A stretch of 64,000 nucleotides of DNA from Ceratopteris richardii (lineage: Eukaryota; Streptophyta; Polypodiopsida; Polypodiales; Pteridaceae). Both the position numbers and the translations under genes were made by a program. The notes below the pieces were generated by a model. It was not told where the DNA came from and made no database searches. It saw nothing but the letters and a program-made list of their open reading frames with translations. Shown here in pieces: positions 1 to 10,703 of the stretch. The DNA is taken from contig CM035433.1 in NCBI GenBank assembly GCA_020310875.1, positions 112,103,806-112,167,805 of the forward strand, written 5' to 3'. Within the stretch, counting starts at the first letter, position 1. Each line of letters begins with the position of its first letter.

Positions 1-150
1 ATGTATATATCCATGCATGAAGCTTAGACAATTGGACCGTAAGTCGAAGAGATGCATTTTTCTTGGATATGGTGGAGAAGGACAATTTGGATATCGCTTA
101 TGGGATCCTAAAACATGATCAGTGATCAAAATTTGGGATATCATTTTAAT
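1..150 (+). pseudogene. Copia integrase C-terminal fragment
   Basis: The first 150 bases match 5372-5515 and, less closely, 44125-44270. The reading frame gives the Copia block that ends the integrase region (pattern KCIFLGY..., then GYRLWDP). It starts abruptly next to TATG/CATG-type repeat and stops where a CA/TA repeat begins, so it is only a scrap of pol. The same microsatellite-Copia junction recurs near 5372, which suggests the two places were copied as a unit. No intact domain remains. Confidence 0.75.
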
Positions 151-159
151 CATAGTAAA

Positions 160-282
160 TATATATACACATACACATAGACACATATACTTATACACCT
201 ATCTATATACACATATATATACTCATACACATATATATACTCATACACATATATATACACATGCATACACATATATACATGT
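160..282. repeat. CA/TA-rich minisatellite (ATACACATA units)
   Basis: Imperfect tandem units of ATACACAT and ATATATACAC. The 61-residue His/Thr/Tyr-rich frame across it is only translated repeat. Confidence 0.85.
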
Positions 283-650
283 TTTAGGTCTAGGTTTTTT
301 TTATTAGGGTTTTAAGGTTTTAACACCTACATACAAATATACACACATACACATACATATATATATATACATATATGTATATACACATGCATACAAAAAT
401 ATACATATTTTAGGTCTAGATCTTTAAGATTAGGGCTTTAGGGTTTAGGCATATAAAGAAAACATATAAAAACAATTAAGGAAAAAATTTGAATATATAA
501 ATAAATATTCATATAAAATAGGATAATGATATAGATAAATAAATATAAAAAGAACTAGTATCTTAAATAATTTAATTAAATATATTAATTAAATATATAA
601 AAAAGGATTAATTAAGAAAAGGATTAATTAAATATATTAAGAACTAGTAC
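283..650. repeat. TTTAGGG-like AT-rich dispersed repeat, one unit
   Basis: One copy of the unit that is repeated several times at 26190-28060 inside CACTA-2. Shared blocks, in order, are a 'gttttaaggttttaacacc' start, a CA/TA tract, 'ttttaggtctagatcttt', 'agggtttaggcatata', an A-rich stretch with 'aataggataat', and 'agaactagta'. The TTTAGGG-like motifs are scattered and degenerate, so this is not a telomere array. Sharing it with CACTA-2 marks this stretch as a CACTA relic. No gene is present. Confidence 0.75.
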
Positions 651-651
651 C

Positions 652-1529
652 ATTTGGCCTAGGTGCGATGTGTGGCCCGACTCCACTCTCTTCTTTGCAG
701 CAATGTGTTTATTCAAGAAAAAAAGTACATAAATTAAATGTAAAAATTACTAAAATATATAAAAGTTATAAATATAAACTATTAATTTGTGTACCTTCTG
801 TTGAGGAAATGACTCCTGAAGACGTAGCTCTCTACGAAAAAAGTGCCATGTCTCAGGTGTTATGTTAGCTCACCTCTGATTTTTTTCCACCATACAATAT
901 CTCCTGTTAATTTAATCTCAAACAAAAAAAAAATGAGAATACATACACATATATACACACACATACACATACCCACATACATATATACATGCAAACATAT
1001 ATGCATACATATATGTATACATATACATACATATAACATAAACACACATATACATATCCACATATATACGTACACACACATGCATGCATATACACTCATT
1101 CATACAAAATACATGCATTTATCCGAGAATAATGTGTAGTTGTGTATATGTGAATATGTGTGTATGTGTAAATGTGTATATGTGAATATATGTGTATGTG
1201 TAAATATGTATATGTGAATATATGTGTATGTGTAAATATGTATATGTGAATTTTTTGTGTATGTAGATAATCAGATTATTAATATCAAATACCATTATTT
1301 GTAGATTCTGATCAATCAGATGGAGCTCCACCACCGTCTCCTCATCGTGCAATGACTTTATACTGTAAGTATATCAAACATTTAATTTTAAATATATTTG
1401 ATGGATACATAACTTATAGTTTTCTTTGTTTCTTATTATGTGCAGATTCTGATCAATTAGAGGGTACTCCATCACCTCCTACCCATGCAACGACTTCACA
1501 TGTGTCCTCCGATAGGAATTATGATGTGA
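652..1529. repeat. CACTA segment, outside copy of a duplication (pairs with 8899-9737)
   Basis: This block is nearly identical to 8899-9737 inside CACTA-1. It holds, on the minus strand, the end of the Transposase_24-like gene (frame KKRVESGHTSHLG and the exon reading TPETWHFFRRQLRLQ). On the plus strand it holds the two repeated exons of the SET-type gene (DSDQS...). CA/TG minisatellites at about 930-1110 and 1140-1255 lie between them. The match stops at 'ggaattatgatg' near 1526, where L1 sequence takes over. It is a truncated second copy of a CACTA-1-like element. Confidence 0.85.
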
Positions 1530-1874
1530 GGGGAGAGGCTACCATTTATAGAAAGTCTAGAATGGGCATTTCCAAACAGAGTACCAACAGCTTTAATGAA
1601 CCTTTTACCACGCTTTAGCCCAAGCTATACTAGGGTTAGCATACTTCTGCAAAGAAATGGGCGATAATAGCCTTAGTCTTATCTATAACACAAGGGAATT
1701 ATGATGTGAGGGGAGAGGCTACCATTTATAGAAAGTCTAGAATGGGCATTTCCAAACAGAGTACCAACAGCTTTAATGAACCTTTTACCACGCTTTAGCC
1801 CAAGCTATACTAGGGTTAGCATACTTCTGGAAAGAAATGGGCGATAATAGCCTTAGTCTTAGTCTTAGTCGAGG
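1515..1874. repeat. Direct tandem duplication, 180-bp period, across an L1/CACTA junction
   Basis: Two copies start at 1515 and 1695. Each begins with 'ggaattatgatg', which is CACTA sequence (compare 9727), and continues into antisense L1 ORF2 sequence also found at 35025-35100 and 36090-36160. The joined CACTA/L1 sequence was therefore already present when the block duplicated. The second copy ends in a short CTTAGT triplication. Confidence 0.85.
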
Positions 1875-2668
1875 TGCGGCCAAACCATCCTACCATGCGG
1901 TCCATCTTTCTTGAGCACCACCCTTATGGGGGAGTGATAAGAAATACAAAGGGTTTGATCAGCCTCAGAATTGGTATTACTAAACTACTAAAGGTACAGA
2001 AGATTGCCATAGGCTCCGTCCAATCTAGCAGCAGAGAGGAGGGGGGACTTCTGCTTGTTACTCCATGTGAATCCAATGTGGGAGGATAAGTCAAACAAGT
2101 CATGAGTGGTGGAAAGATTGATCCAGGCCTACCATTCCTGACCCAAGATAATGTTCCCCTTTTTATCAACTCTATCCCTAATAGGAGTGACCATGTCGAA
2201 GTCTCCCACTAGGATGATAGGTCCCTTAAGGCTATAGAGCACATCCCAGCATCTAGTCCTTTGGCTAGAACAATTAGAGGCATAGACACTTATGATGGTA
2301 CAATCATAAGGTTTTCCTAGCGTGACACCAGTCCACTGGTGCCACTTAGTATTAAGGTTAGCCACAATGAATGGAGTGAGAGGTTTAGCCACTCCTAAAG
2401 GAGTTCCCCTTCTCCCATGGGAGTGATCCATGAACGACCACTGATGATTATTGGACACAATGTTAAGATGAATAGGAATTCTAGACCTTGCTAATTCTAA
2501 TTCTTGAAGGCAAATGAAGTCAAGCACATACGACAGATCTTGCATCCACTTGCTAACACACTTGGCCTGAACTGGGTTAGTGATGCCTTTAATATTAAAA
2601 GACAGGATATTAATACAATTCATGATAATATAAAAGAAAGCAGACATAGCCAAGCTAAAAACAATCAT
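1875..2668 (-). pseudogene. L1-type LINE ORF2, endonuclease domain (copy 1)
   Basis: Frames read from 2668 downward give an apurinic-like endonuclease: N-terminal ILSFNIKGI, then DFICLQE (catalytic Glu), then VGDFDMV (the GDFN-type motif). A frame further down reads STTHDLFDLSS.GFTWSN and SYHSPIRVVL, the H-S/D end of the fold. This second part is the same as 36115-36520 in LINE copy 2. The frame shifts at about 2130 and the reverse transcriptase is missing apart from the small RT scraps in 1530-1870. In plants these L1 ORF2 proteins nick target DNA and reverse-transcribe their own RNA. This copy is dead. Confidence 0.85.
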
Positions 2669-2689
2669 TATTTCTTAATGTTTTTGTAA

Positions 2690-3801
2690 ACTTGTTCACT
2701 GCCAGAAAATTCTCTAAAATATCCTTTCTTTTGTTTTTAGCTCCCAAGTCCTTTTCTTTTGCCCTAGAGACCTGCTGTCCGGAGGGGGCAGATTTTTCTT
2801 TTTGACAAGACAGATGATCCTAAACTTCAAAACCACTGTTTTGAAGCCCATGGATTTCATTCTCATCCAATTTATAAAGTTCAACCACAAACCTGCAGTC
2901 CTCTGAAGATAAATGTAAGTTATCACTTGGTGAAGGTTGCAATCCATACTGGTCAGCAACGGTGGGAGTGGGCTGAGGACATTTTTTTCCTATTTTGTAC
3001 CGTAGTCCACCCTTCTTTTGATCCATTGTTGTTTTGTTCAGAAGTAGAGACAGTTTGCTCGACATTAAAATCCACCATCCCACTAGAGTTCTTCGACGGA
3101 GACAAGAAACCAATCCTCCCATCCTTCATATTGTCTGACTCATCAAGAGTGTTAGAAATCCCTTCCAACAAGACATCATACGTATTAATGGAGTTTCATT
3201 CTTTCTTTTTTTATTTGTTTACCAGTTGATTTCTTGAAGCACTTACCTGGCACGCATGTGGGTGGAGGAGGATCATCCAATTTTTTTACCTTCCAGAATT
3301 TAAGACTCTTTCTGGAGGGGGTGATCCCTAATCGAATGTCCCTGCTTATTACACTTAAAGCAAGCATTTGGCAAGTTTTGATAAATCACTTTCTGTTCAT
3401 GCAATCAATTTCCATAAGAGTCATTGATTTTCAAGGCTGATTTAATAGGACTGTTAGTGTGTATTTCTACGTGAACCTAAGGGTCCCACTTTGGGTTGAA
3501 ATTCCCCCTAGGTCACTGCCCAAAAACCTTTCCTATTAGGGAACATAACCCTTCAATCCAAGGCAAAAAACTCAACTGGGAGGTCCGATAGTTCGACCCA
3601 CACTCGGAATTTTGAGGGGTTTGGACCCCTTGAATTAAAACCTGCATACCATTTATAGAACGAGGAGACCGAAAGAGCAAGATCTGTCCAAACTGGATAG
3701 TATTTATTGTCACCAGTTATAGTTTCGAAGTTACCAGTTATAGTTGCACGGCGTGGTTTCTCTTTGTACTTGAAAAAAGAAAAAAAAAACCCAAAAACCA
3801 A
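2690..3801 (-). pseudogene. L1-type LINE ORF1 (DUF4283 plus zinc knuckle), decayed
   Basis: Upstream of ORF2 in the LINE's own direction. A DUF4283-like stretch at about 3801-3513 ends in RVWVELSDLPVEFFALD. A zinc knuckle at about 3340-3380 reads CFKCNKQGHSIRDH, where the last Cys is now His. A Ser/Asn/Gln-rich tail follows (about 3170-2953) with GWTTVQNRKK. This is the usual order of plant L1 ORF1, an RNA-binding protein. Several stops and shifts break it. The A/T-rich run at 3775-3795 may mark the 5' limit. I see nothing further to 4030. Confidence 0.7.
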
Positions 3802-4034
3802 ATCTGCTGAAGAGATATTTTAATAAGCTCCTTACTGCTTAGGTGATGTATTAATGATCACGAATTTATTTCCTTTGTCATGGATTCAAGTTGAACATAC
3901 ATAGACTGTTGCAAATTCAAGCATTTTATATATAGAATTCAAAACTCGCGTGGAATTTCTACATATGCCATGTCATTTATTATTCTTTCATCACACGCAA
4001 CAAAGAGTCTCCTTATGACCACAGTCAGATCACC

Positions 4035-4440
4035 ATGAGACTTTTTGCCGATGATATGAACATGTTTGTTCACAATGATAGTACCAGCCTGGAGACGTTC
4101 TGGAGGTGTCTGGCTACTTTTTGTGAAGCCTCTGGATCCACAATCAACCACTCTGAGACGGCCTTTAGAGCTATTGTTGGGTCAGAGCCTGACCTTCTCA
4201 TTGATCATGGCTGTCAAATCATTCTGCAGGGCCAAATTTTTTGGCTTCTTGGGATTCCCTTGGGGTTTGGCATCTCTTTGGAACAGCGATGGAACTGGGT
4301 GCTGGCCAAACTCAAAAACAGGCTTAACTATTAGAGAGGTATGCAAATCAATCTTGTTGGTCATGCTATGGTTATCAACACGTTCCTCTTATCATCTACC
4401 ATTTATTTCCTTTCTTGTTGGAGATATCAAACCTTGCACG
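4035..4440 (+). pseudogene. L1-type LINE reverse-transcriptase fragment (copy 3, plus strand)
   Basis: The frame starts at the RT active-site loop FADD (here FADDMNMF) and continues with the post-catalytic block GCQI...GQIFWLLGIPLGF...RWNWVLAKL. It aligns residue for residue with 34931-34458 in LINE copy 2 (FADDTNILI...GIPMGF...RWEWVMERV). After a stop at about 4332 the same homology goes on in another frame (YFLSCW motif). It lies in the opposite direction to the LINE next to it and is a different subfamily. Nothing recognisable lies at 4441-4685. Confidence 0.8.
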
Positions 4441-4686
4441 AAGAGGACAAACCTTGTACAAAGAGATCCAACCAAGGATTCGACCACCTTTTACATGTAT
4501 GCACTTAATTCCCTTTCTTTCTGTGGTTTCCTAAAGTTTCTATTTATATAACTAGCTTTGTTGGGGGAGGAAAGGATACATCTTCACTTTTTGTATGAAC
4601 ATGTCCTCAACTCCTCCCCCCTCCATAATAAGGTTATGATTATTCAATAATATTAGAACAAATCTATTCTTGATAGTCTTAAGCCA

Positions 4687-5094
4687 GTGTATGTATGTGT
4701 GGATGGATGTATGTGTGTGTGTATGTGCGTATGTATGTATGTATGTATGTATGTATGTATGTATGTATGTATGTATGTATGTATGAACGGATGTATGTGC
4801 TTGTGGATGCATTCATCATGCATGCATGCATGTGAGTACATATATAAATGCAGTTGTAGTTGTATCTATGCATCAATGCACATATGGATGTATACATATG
4901 TGTATGTATCTATGCATTTTTCTATGTGCATGTGCATGTTTTCATGTATCTAATATATATGTGTGTGTGTGTATATCTATGCATTGTTTAAAATATTTAT
5001 CCATGAAAGCATGAATTCATGTATAAATGCATCTACATCTCTAAGTGCAATGTGTGTGTATGTATGTATGTATGTATGTATGTATGTATGCATG

Positions 5095-5126
<32 letters not shown>

Positions 5127-5371
5127 CATGCATCTAAGCTTGACTGAATATGTCACTATAAGTATGTGTGCAATTTGCATGCATGTATGTAAGTATTTTT
5201 GGCATGAGTATATGTATGGATGTATGTAGATGTGTATATTCCTATGGATGTTTTTATGTGTGCACAATGTGCATGTATGTATGTATTTTATGCATGAATG
5301 CATATTGCGATGTACGTATGCACAAAAAAAGCATGTCATCAATGTGTGTGCCATGTGCATATATGTATGCA
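4687..5371. repeat. (TATG)n microsatellite and degenerate derivatives
   Basis: Nearly pure (GTAT)n runs at about 4730-4785 and 5055-5130 sit in longer, degenerate TATG/CATG-rich DNA. The many Cys/Met/Val/Tyr or His/Thr/Ile ORFs on both strands are translated repeat and are not genes. The array ends at 5371 against a Copia integrase fragment. Confidence 0.9.
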
Positions 5372-6127
5372 CACATGAATCTTAGACAATTGGACCGTAA
5401 GTCAACGAGATGCATTTTTCTTGGATATGGTTGAGAAGGACAATTTGGATATCGCTTATGGGATCCTGAAACACGATGACTGATCAAAAGTAGGGATATC
5501 ATTTTCAATGAGTCTAAGATGCATAAACAACCCATTAAGGAGGTTGAAGTGAGAAGACTGGTGTTTGAGGATACTAGTCCTCTAGTTAGCATGCATAAAA
5601 ATGTTGCACATAGGGATATTCAATAGAATCTCTAATCTGATTAGTTTGCAAATGTTCCTGTTCATCAACCATTGAGATGCTCTGCACGTGCCTCACATCC
5701 ACGTGATAGATATGTTCTAGGTTTAGATTTTATTATGCTAACAGATGGCGGTGAGCCTTCTTGCTACAAAGAGGCTATGAAGATAGAGGATCATGTCAAG
5801 TGGGAGCGTCCCATGAAGAGTGAGTTGGATTCTATTCACAAGAATGGTACTTGGGATTTAGTACGATCGCCAAAGGGTAGGAAATCGTTACCATGTAAAT
5901 GGGTATATAAGCTAAAATTCAGATCAGATAGTGCTTCTCCAAAGTATAAAGCATGACTTATTGCAAAAGGTTTTAATCAACAACATGGTGTTGATTTCGA
6001 GGAACTCTTCTCTCTAGTGATCAAGATGACTACCTTGCGATGTTGCTTGGATTCGTTGCAACGGAGGACTTAGAGCTAGTCCAAATGGATGTCAAAATTG
6101 CTTTCTTTCATGGAGATCTTATAGATG
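5372..6127 (+). pseudogene. Copia-A pol, left half (integrase end to start of reverse transcriptase)
   Basis: Matches Copia-A copy 2 at 44125-44870. It reads CIFLGYG, a GYRLWDP block, a linker, then the start of RVT_2: W..AM-type start (KWERPMKSEL), TWDLV, CKWVYKLKF, and VDFEELFS. The last complete codons before the CACTA-1 insertion read MDVKIAFFHGDL. The frame resumes at 21562 as YMEQPEGY, the direct continuation of that RT motif. Several stops are present (for example at 5490 and 5955). It is a dead element that was already in place when CACTA-1 inserted. Confidence 0.85.
6125..6127. other. 3-bp target-site duplication (ATG), left copy
   Basis: ATG precedes the CACTACAA end at 6128 and is repeated at 21559-21561 after the other end. 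Removing one ATG and everything between rejoins the Copia reading frame. Three-base duplications are the rule for CACTA elements. Confidence 0.8.
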
Positions 6128-6430
6128 CACTACAAGGAATACGGGCCTATAGCGACGGTTAAGGCGACAGAATTTCGTCGCTATAAAATTGCAACATGCG
6201 TCGTAATTAGCGTCACGCGTGGACCGTCGCTTAAACAACGAAGCAAAAGACATTTTTTGCGACTTGTGGCGCGACGGGGCTGCGACACTCCCATACAGCA
6301 TCGCTAACACGACGGTTTTAAATAGCATCACATAAGCAATGCTATTTAACATCACATACGTGACGCTAAAAACATGTCGCTTATGCGACGATGCGTAGCA
6401 TCGCTTACACGATGGTCTGTTGACGGACAA
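6128..6430. repeat. CACTA-1 left terminal inverted repeat and subterminal GCGACG repeats
   Basis: After CACTACAAGG there are many copies of GCGACG, CGTCGC, GCATCGCTTA and GTCGCTTATGCGAC, in both orientations. The same words occur at 21345-21510. In CACTA elements such short subterminal repeats bind the TNPA-type protein and bring the two ends together. The region is GC-rich and CpG-rich compared with the AT-rich interior. Confidence 0.85.
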
Positions 6431-6437
6431 AAATTAA

Positions 6438-6499
6438 AACGTTGGAGGCTCTTCAATCGGCATTTTCATGCATCTAATTGAAGAGCTCTCCAACGTTTG
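6438..6499. repeat. Hairpin at the inner edge of the CACTA-1 subterminal zone
   Basis: AACGTTGGAG.CTCTTCAAT pairs with ATTGAAGAGCTCTCCAACGTT some 20 bases later, a stem of about 20 bp with one bulge. A comparable hairpin occupies the same relative place in CACTA-2 (30089-30181). Confidence 0.8.
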
Positions 6500-6640
6500 C
6501 AATTGTGCTGCCCTCACGAGTTGAAGCAAGTATATGCAGAATTGATGTTTTGCCTAAGCTCTCTCTTATTGTCTCCCTCTGTCTCTGTTTCTCTCTTTCT
6601 ACATCTTTCTCTCTTTGAATTCTCTCTCTCTCTCTCTCTA

Positions 6641-6716
<76 letters not shown>

Positions 6717-6840
6717 TCCTCTCTTTATTGCAGGTTATTCAAGAAGCTAACCAAGCAAAAAGTATGGCTAACTATTGTAAATACAATTTTTATTCTTTGT
6801 ATATCATTTGAATTGTAATATATTCATTAGATAGCATACT
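6500..6840. repeat. (CT)n tract with a possible first exon
   Basis: A nearly pure (CT)n run spans about 6620-6713. It is followed by 'cctctttattgcag', a plausible 3' splice site, and a short open stretch with no homology that I recognise. GTTGAAGCAAG at about 6521 recurs in inverted form at about 21072, so the terminal symmetry extends to here. The Ser/Leu ORFs are translated CT repeat. Confidence 0.7.
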
Positions 6841-7039
6841 CACACTTATTGATATGCACTTATACACTTACACATGATGAAGATGCACTTTCACACATAT
6901 ACACATATACACATGCACATACACACACATATATACACACAAATACATGTGCACATACACTCAGACATACATACATATACACATGCATATGCACAAACAT
7001 TTCTACAACCACATAAAAAGACTTACATGCATGAATTAT

Positions 7040-7105
<66 letters not shown>

Positions 7106-8145
7106 TACACACATTAACATATACGCAAATACATGTATATGCACATCCATATGCATGCACATTCACATGCATGCACATGGATGCAAATGGAAATGCATTC
7201 ACATACACATGCATGTGGAATACATATACACATGCATATACATACATTATACACATATATATGCACATACGTACACACACATATACACATGCACACACAC
7301 ACATGCACATACCTACATATACACATATACATGCACATACGCACATATACACATAGAGTTACACATATACATGCACATACATATACACACATATACACAT
7401 GCACATGCACATACGCATACACATATATACACTTACACATGCACATGCACATACTCATACACACATATACACTTACACATGCACATGCACATGCACATAC
7501 ATACATATACACACACATACACATGCACATACGTACATATACACACACATACATATACACTTAGGTACACACATATGAATGAATTATATAATTAAAGTAT
7601 TAAGACACATATACACATGCACACACACACATGCACATACCTACATATACACATATACATGCACATACACACATATACACATAGAGTTATACATATACAT
7701 GCACGTACATATACACACACATACACATGCACATGCACATACTTATACACATATATACACTCATACATGCACATGGACATACATACATATACACACACAT
7801 ACACATGCACATACATACATATACACACACATACATATACACTTGGGTACACACATATGAACGAATTATATAATTAAAGTATTAAAACACATATACACAT
7901 GCACACACACATGCACATACCTACATATACACATATACATGCACATACACACATATACACATAGAGTTACACATATACATGCACATACATATACACACAC
8001 ATACACATGCACATGCACATACTCATACACACATGTACACTTACACATGCACATGCACATACATACATATGCACACACATACACATGCACATACATACAT
8101 ATACACACACATACATATACACTTAGGTACACACATATGAATTAA
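6841..8145. repeat. CA/TA minisatellite, with a unit of about 280 bp repeated three times
   Basis: Alternating purine-pyrimidine DNA (ACACATATACACATGCACATAC...). From about 7295 a long unit is repeated. Each copy contains 'catagagtta', then 'acacttaggtacacacatatga', and the copies end near 7600, 7885 and 8150. An (AT)n run and short (AG)n run lie at 7042-7106. All ORFs here are repeat translations. Confidence 0.9.
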
Positions 8146-8256
8146 AGTATTAAAACACATGCTTAATATAAACAATAATAACAACCAATAGAACAAAACT
8201 CTTCATTACTTAATACCATACACACAATTCAAAACGTAACTGAAATGAAAAATATA

Positions 8257-8376
<120 letters not shown>

Positions 8377-8406
8377 ATGTAAATACATATAATCGAATGT
8401 CATAAT

Positions 8407-9154
8407 CAACTAAAATCATAATTGTCATCATCATGATCATCATCATCAGCAATGTCATGATCATCATCATCAGCAATGTCATGATCATCCTGATCTTCCT
8501 CATCATCATTGTCATGATCACCCTGTGACGATCGAGATCGTCCCTCCTGTGTCTATCTCTCCACCTCATCCATATTTATCTCTCCATAATACTCCTGTAT
8601 TACATATAACAAACATAAATAAATAAAACAATTAGACCATTCATAAAAATAAAATAATTATATAAAATTTAAAAATACTAACAAAGGCATCAGGATGATC
8701 TTGCATATACTCGGCCAAATGCCGATATCCAAAATGTGTAGCATACTCAATCTCATGTTTCGTAGGATATCGGCCATAATCCTTCCGCTGCATTGAAACA
8801 AATAAAAAAGATTAGTTGCTTGCATTTTAACTAAAATAAAAAATATACTCACAATAACACATATACTTACAAATGTAGCTACAAAACCATTATGGCCCAT
8901 TTGGCCTAGGTGCGATGTGTGGCCCGACTCCACTCTCTTCTTTGCAGTAGCGTGTTTATTCAAGAAAAAAAGTACATAAATTAAATGTAAAAATTACTAA
9001 AATATATAAAAGTTATAAATATAAACTATTATTTTGTGTACCTTCTGTTGAGGAAATGACTCCTGAAGACGTAGCTGTCTACGAAAAAAGTGCCATGTCT
9101 CAGGTGTTATGTTAGCTCACCTCTGATTTTTTTCCACCATACAATATCTCCTGT
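8407..9154 (-). pseudogene. Transposase_24-like (Ptta/En/Spm, TNPA-type) gene, 3' exons
   Basis: Minus-strand exons with plausible splice sites read, in order, DIVWWKKIRGEL / TPETWHFFRRQLRLQ (about 9154-9042, one frameshift), KKRVESGHTSHLGQMGHNGF (8960-8869), GRYPTKHEIEYATHFGYRH (8793-8683) and an acidic Asp/His-rich tail ending at the stop at 8407 (8594-8407). The pattern HT..G..+F..... followed by G+.PT..E matches the plant Transposase_24 family, the second CACTA protein, which binds subterminal repeats. CACTA-2 carries a relative (28513-29720, GRPPTRTEEAYGYRH). It is disrupted, and where its 5' exons lie is unclear; 16870-17585 is a candidate. Confidence 0.6.
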
Positions 9155-9737
9155 TAATTTAATCTCAAAAAAAAACAAATGAGAATACATACACATATAT
9201 ACACACACATACACATACACATACCCACATACATATATACATGCAAACATATACGCATACATATATGTATACATATACACATATACATACATATAACATA
9301 AACACACATATACATATCCACATATATACGTACACACACATGCATGCATATACACTCATTCATACAAAATACATGCATTTATCCCAGAATAATGTGTAGT
9401 TGTGTATATGTGAATATGTGTGTATGTGTAAATGTGTATATGTGAATATATGTGTATGTGTAAATATGTATATGTGAATTTTCTGTGTATGTAGATAATC
9501 AGATTATTAATATCAAATACCATTATTTATAGATTCTAATCAATCAGATGGAGCTCCACCACCGTCTCCTCATTGTGCAATGACTTTATACTGTAAGTAT
9601 ATCAAACATTTAATTTTAAATATATTTGATGGATACATAACTTATAGTTTTCTTTGTTTCTTATTATGTGCAGATTCTGATCAATCAGAGGGTACTCCAT
9701 CACCTCCTACCCATGCAACGACTTCACATGTGTCCTC
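8899..9737. repeat. Inside copy of the 652-1529 duplication
   Basis: This block holds the start of the visible minus-strand gene and the first exons of the plus-strand SET gene, which diverge from each other. Between them lie CA/TG minisatellites at about 9180-9350 and 9400-9480. Sequence differences from 652-1529 are few and include CA-unit length changes. Confidence 0.85.
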
Positions 9738-10703
9738 CGATAGGAATTATGATGAATTTTACTATGAAGAGCATATTATATGTTGGTGTAACTCTTGTTA
9801 TGGCAAGTATCAAAGTCCACAATTGGAATGTATTGAACATGAGGCAGAGTATGGTACTTTTAAGCGTGCACCATTACCTGGTCAACGTGATAATGCTTGG
9901 GTATGTATTTTCTATACATATTAATGTCATTATTTTATTTAAAAACCATATATAAAATCAAATTACTGTTGATATACAGGAATACTTGCTCGATGATGAT
10001 GATGATGATAATTTTTCTCATAATGTTAATATACCTCGTACACGTCATGGACTTGCTATTCATCAATTACAAGCAGAGGTTTCTAGAAATCCTCTACCTC
10101 CTGGTATAGAGAATGAAACGGTTGGAGATTATCCATTGCCAGCTCGTGATCGTTCTTTAGTACAAACATATGATACAAGAAGATATGGAGGATGGAATAG
10201 AGGACCACTTCCTTTAGATGGAGAGGCTTTCAACTTTTGGGGTAATCGTTATATGATTGCTCCATCCACTATTTTACTAATGCTGGTGGTGGTCTCTTTA
10301 TTGTAGAGGATTTGTATGTGCCTTCGAACGCTGAAGTCACTCTTATGTCATTTTGTGGTCCTATATACGGATGGGGAGGTTGGCATCGACTTTCACGTTA
10401 TGTTCAAAGGATGAGTACTTATGGAATATGCTTGAACGCAGCATCCCTACTAGTAGAAGGATTTTACATGCAAAAAATGAAAGATTATATATTGATGGAA
10501 GACCTTACACACATGGAAATATAGCAAGTTTAATAAATAGTAGTCAAGGGTTACATAATAGTTCAAGGACTAATTGCACATTTGAGGAGCATGAAAATAT
10601 TCATGAATCACCATACATGAGTAGAGATGTATCAAGATACATAGTTGTCAATGCTATTACTACATTACATGCCGGTGATGAACTATTAGTGAATTATGGA
10701 TAG
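9533..10703 (+). pseudogene. SET-domain-like protein gene inside CACTA-1 (two frameshifts)
   Basis: Exons at about 9533-9592, 9674-9900 and 9980-10703 have good GT/AG borders. The first two begin alike (DSDQS.G.P.PP), so one exon is probably a duplicate. Exon 2 has a Cys cluster ICWCNSCYGKY resembling the CxCxxC of Transpos_assoc. Exon 3 carries an acidic run and then a SET-like fold: AGGGLFIVEDL, MSFCGPIYG, RLYIDGRPYTHGNIASLIN, TNCTF and AGDELLVNYG, the last matching the GEEL..YG end of SET domains. SET proteins methylate lysines, usually on histones. A lost T in the run at 10272-10275 and a shift near 10425 break the frame. The exact SET subfamily is not clear. The gene ends about 140 bp before the TNP2 exon and runs in the same direction. 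Confidence 0.65.

Noticed and set aside
6841-8145. CRISPR-like array (regularly spaced repeats)
   Set aside because: Spacers are themselves repeat; the context is a plant CACTA element, and there are no cas genes.
8390-8570. ATC/GAT trinucleotide repeat as a stand-alone microsatellite
   Set aside because: It is the coding sequence of the acidic Asp/His tail of the minus-strand gene, which is open and ends at a stop at 8407.
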